A DNA stretch of 64,000 nt from NCBI RefSeq assembly GCF_018304965.1, contig NZ_JAGQED010000022.1, positions 1-64,000 on the forward strand. The letters are read 5' to 3'. The stretch comes from Collimonas antrihumi (GTDB taxonomy: Bacteria > Pseudomonadota > Gammaproteobacteria > Burkholderiales > Burkholderiaceae_D). The translations under genes were made by a program, and so were the position numbers. Below the pieces are notes generated by a model. That model saw only the letters and a list, made by a program, of their open reading frames with translations. It did not search any database and was not told the DNA's origin. Shown here piece by piece: positions 63,814 to 64,000 of this stretch (its first letter is position 1; every line of letters starts with the position of its first letter).

Positions 63814-64000
63814 ATGCGCGATGAAAAAGTGATCATCAACGGCCCCGAAGCCAGCTACGCCATGCTCGGCACCGCCCCCGTACCTCTGGAACAAGGCGGC
63901 GCCCTGCTCGCCTTGCGTCTGAAGGAAAAGATGGGAACGGAACAACGCAGCCTGGTTAAATTCGAACGCAAGAACCAGAGTGTCCACGGCCCGGATATGT
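63814..64000 (+). CDS. Unrecognised ORF truncated by the window end
   Basis: The last 187 bp contain an open frame from ATG 63814 that reads MRDEKVIINGPEASYAMLGT, then VPLEQGGALLALRLKEKMGTEQRSL, and runs past the end. The codon use fits a real gene, and the frame is also open upstream to about 63740. I cannot assign a family, and the true start could lie further upstream at a TTG (63781). Confidence 0.4.
   Translation, partial: MRDEKVIINGPEASYAMLGTAPVPLEQGGALLALRLKEKMGTEQRSLVKFERKNQSVHGPDM

Overview
The window is about 58% G+C, gene-dense bacterial DNA with few introns of non-coding sequence. The gene content (exonuclease I, FadE, a DUF3563 small protein, a feo operon with a trailing Cys-rich membrane protein, a kynBUA operon with a divergent Lrp-type regulator, LysR regulators next to single target genes) suggests a betaproteobacterium of the Burkholderiales, most likely Oxalobacteraceae and Collimonas-like. 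This placement is inferred from family resemblance and was not tested by a search.

Region 1 (1-4000) looks like accessory DNA. It starts with the end of an IS3-family element, followed by an MFS exporter and a carboxymuconolactone decarboxylase-like gene, a DinB-family gene, a complete 177-bp MITE with perfect 18-bp terminal repeats and an 11-bp target duplication, an NTF2-like gene and a KTSC-domain gene. Region 2 (4.0-26.7 kb) is mostly core genome: a LysR/MFS pair, a uracil/xanthine-type permease, sbcB, speG, fadE, a short-chain reductase, ypfJ, MAPEG and S4 proteins, a persulfide-dioxygenase-like hydrolase, a Zn/Cd/Pb ATPase with its MerR-type regulator and shared promoter, an aldo/keto reductase, LysR regulators and a diguanylate cyclase. 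Two decayed genes sit here: a LysR gene cut off after about 115 codons and a DUF885 gene with its centre deleted.

Region 3 (26.9-41.4 kb, all minus strand) is a twelve-gene surface-polysaccharide cluster. Its core, rmd-gmd-manC-wzm-wzt-wbpX-wbpY-wbpZ, has the same gene order as the Pseudomonas aeruginosa common polysaccharide antigen (D-rhamnan) locus. Rmd and Gmd with ManC make GDP-D-rhamnose, WbpXYZ-like transferases build the chain, and Wzm/Wzt export it. Upstream are two paralogous glycosyltransferases, an acyltransferase and a methyltransferase that probably decorate or cap the chain.

Region 4 (41.8-53.7 kb) is a nitrogen/carbon acquisition locus. A GcvA-type LysR gene diverges from a nine-gene run: a polyamine-type ABC transporter, an amino-acid-type binding protein with two permeases but no ATPase of its own, a thiamine-diphosphate decarboxylase resembling 5-guanidino-2-oxopentanoate decarboxylase, and an aldehyde dehydrogenase. 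A good sigma-54 promoter match lies in front of it. A convergent LivK-type binding protein closes the region.

Region 5 (53.9-60.2 kb) holds a Fur-box-controlled feoAB operon and the tryptophan-to-anthranilate operon kynBUA. kynB has no normal start codon: an ATC sits exactly where the ATG should be, behind a good ribosome binding site.

Region 6 (60.2-64.0 kb) contains a minus-strand group of a secreted DNA/RNA nuclease and three proteins I do not recognise, a pyrD remnant, a Tat-exported beta-carbonic anhydrase and a truncated ORF at the window edge. The nuclease group is the best candidate for an undescribed system, although its function is unknown.
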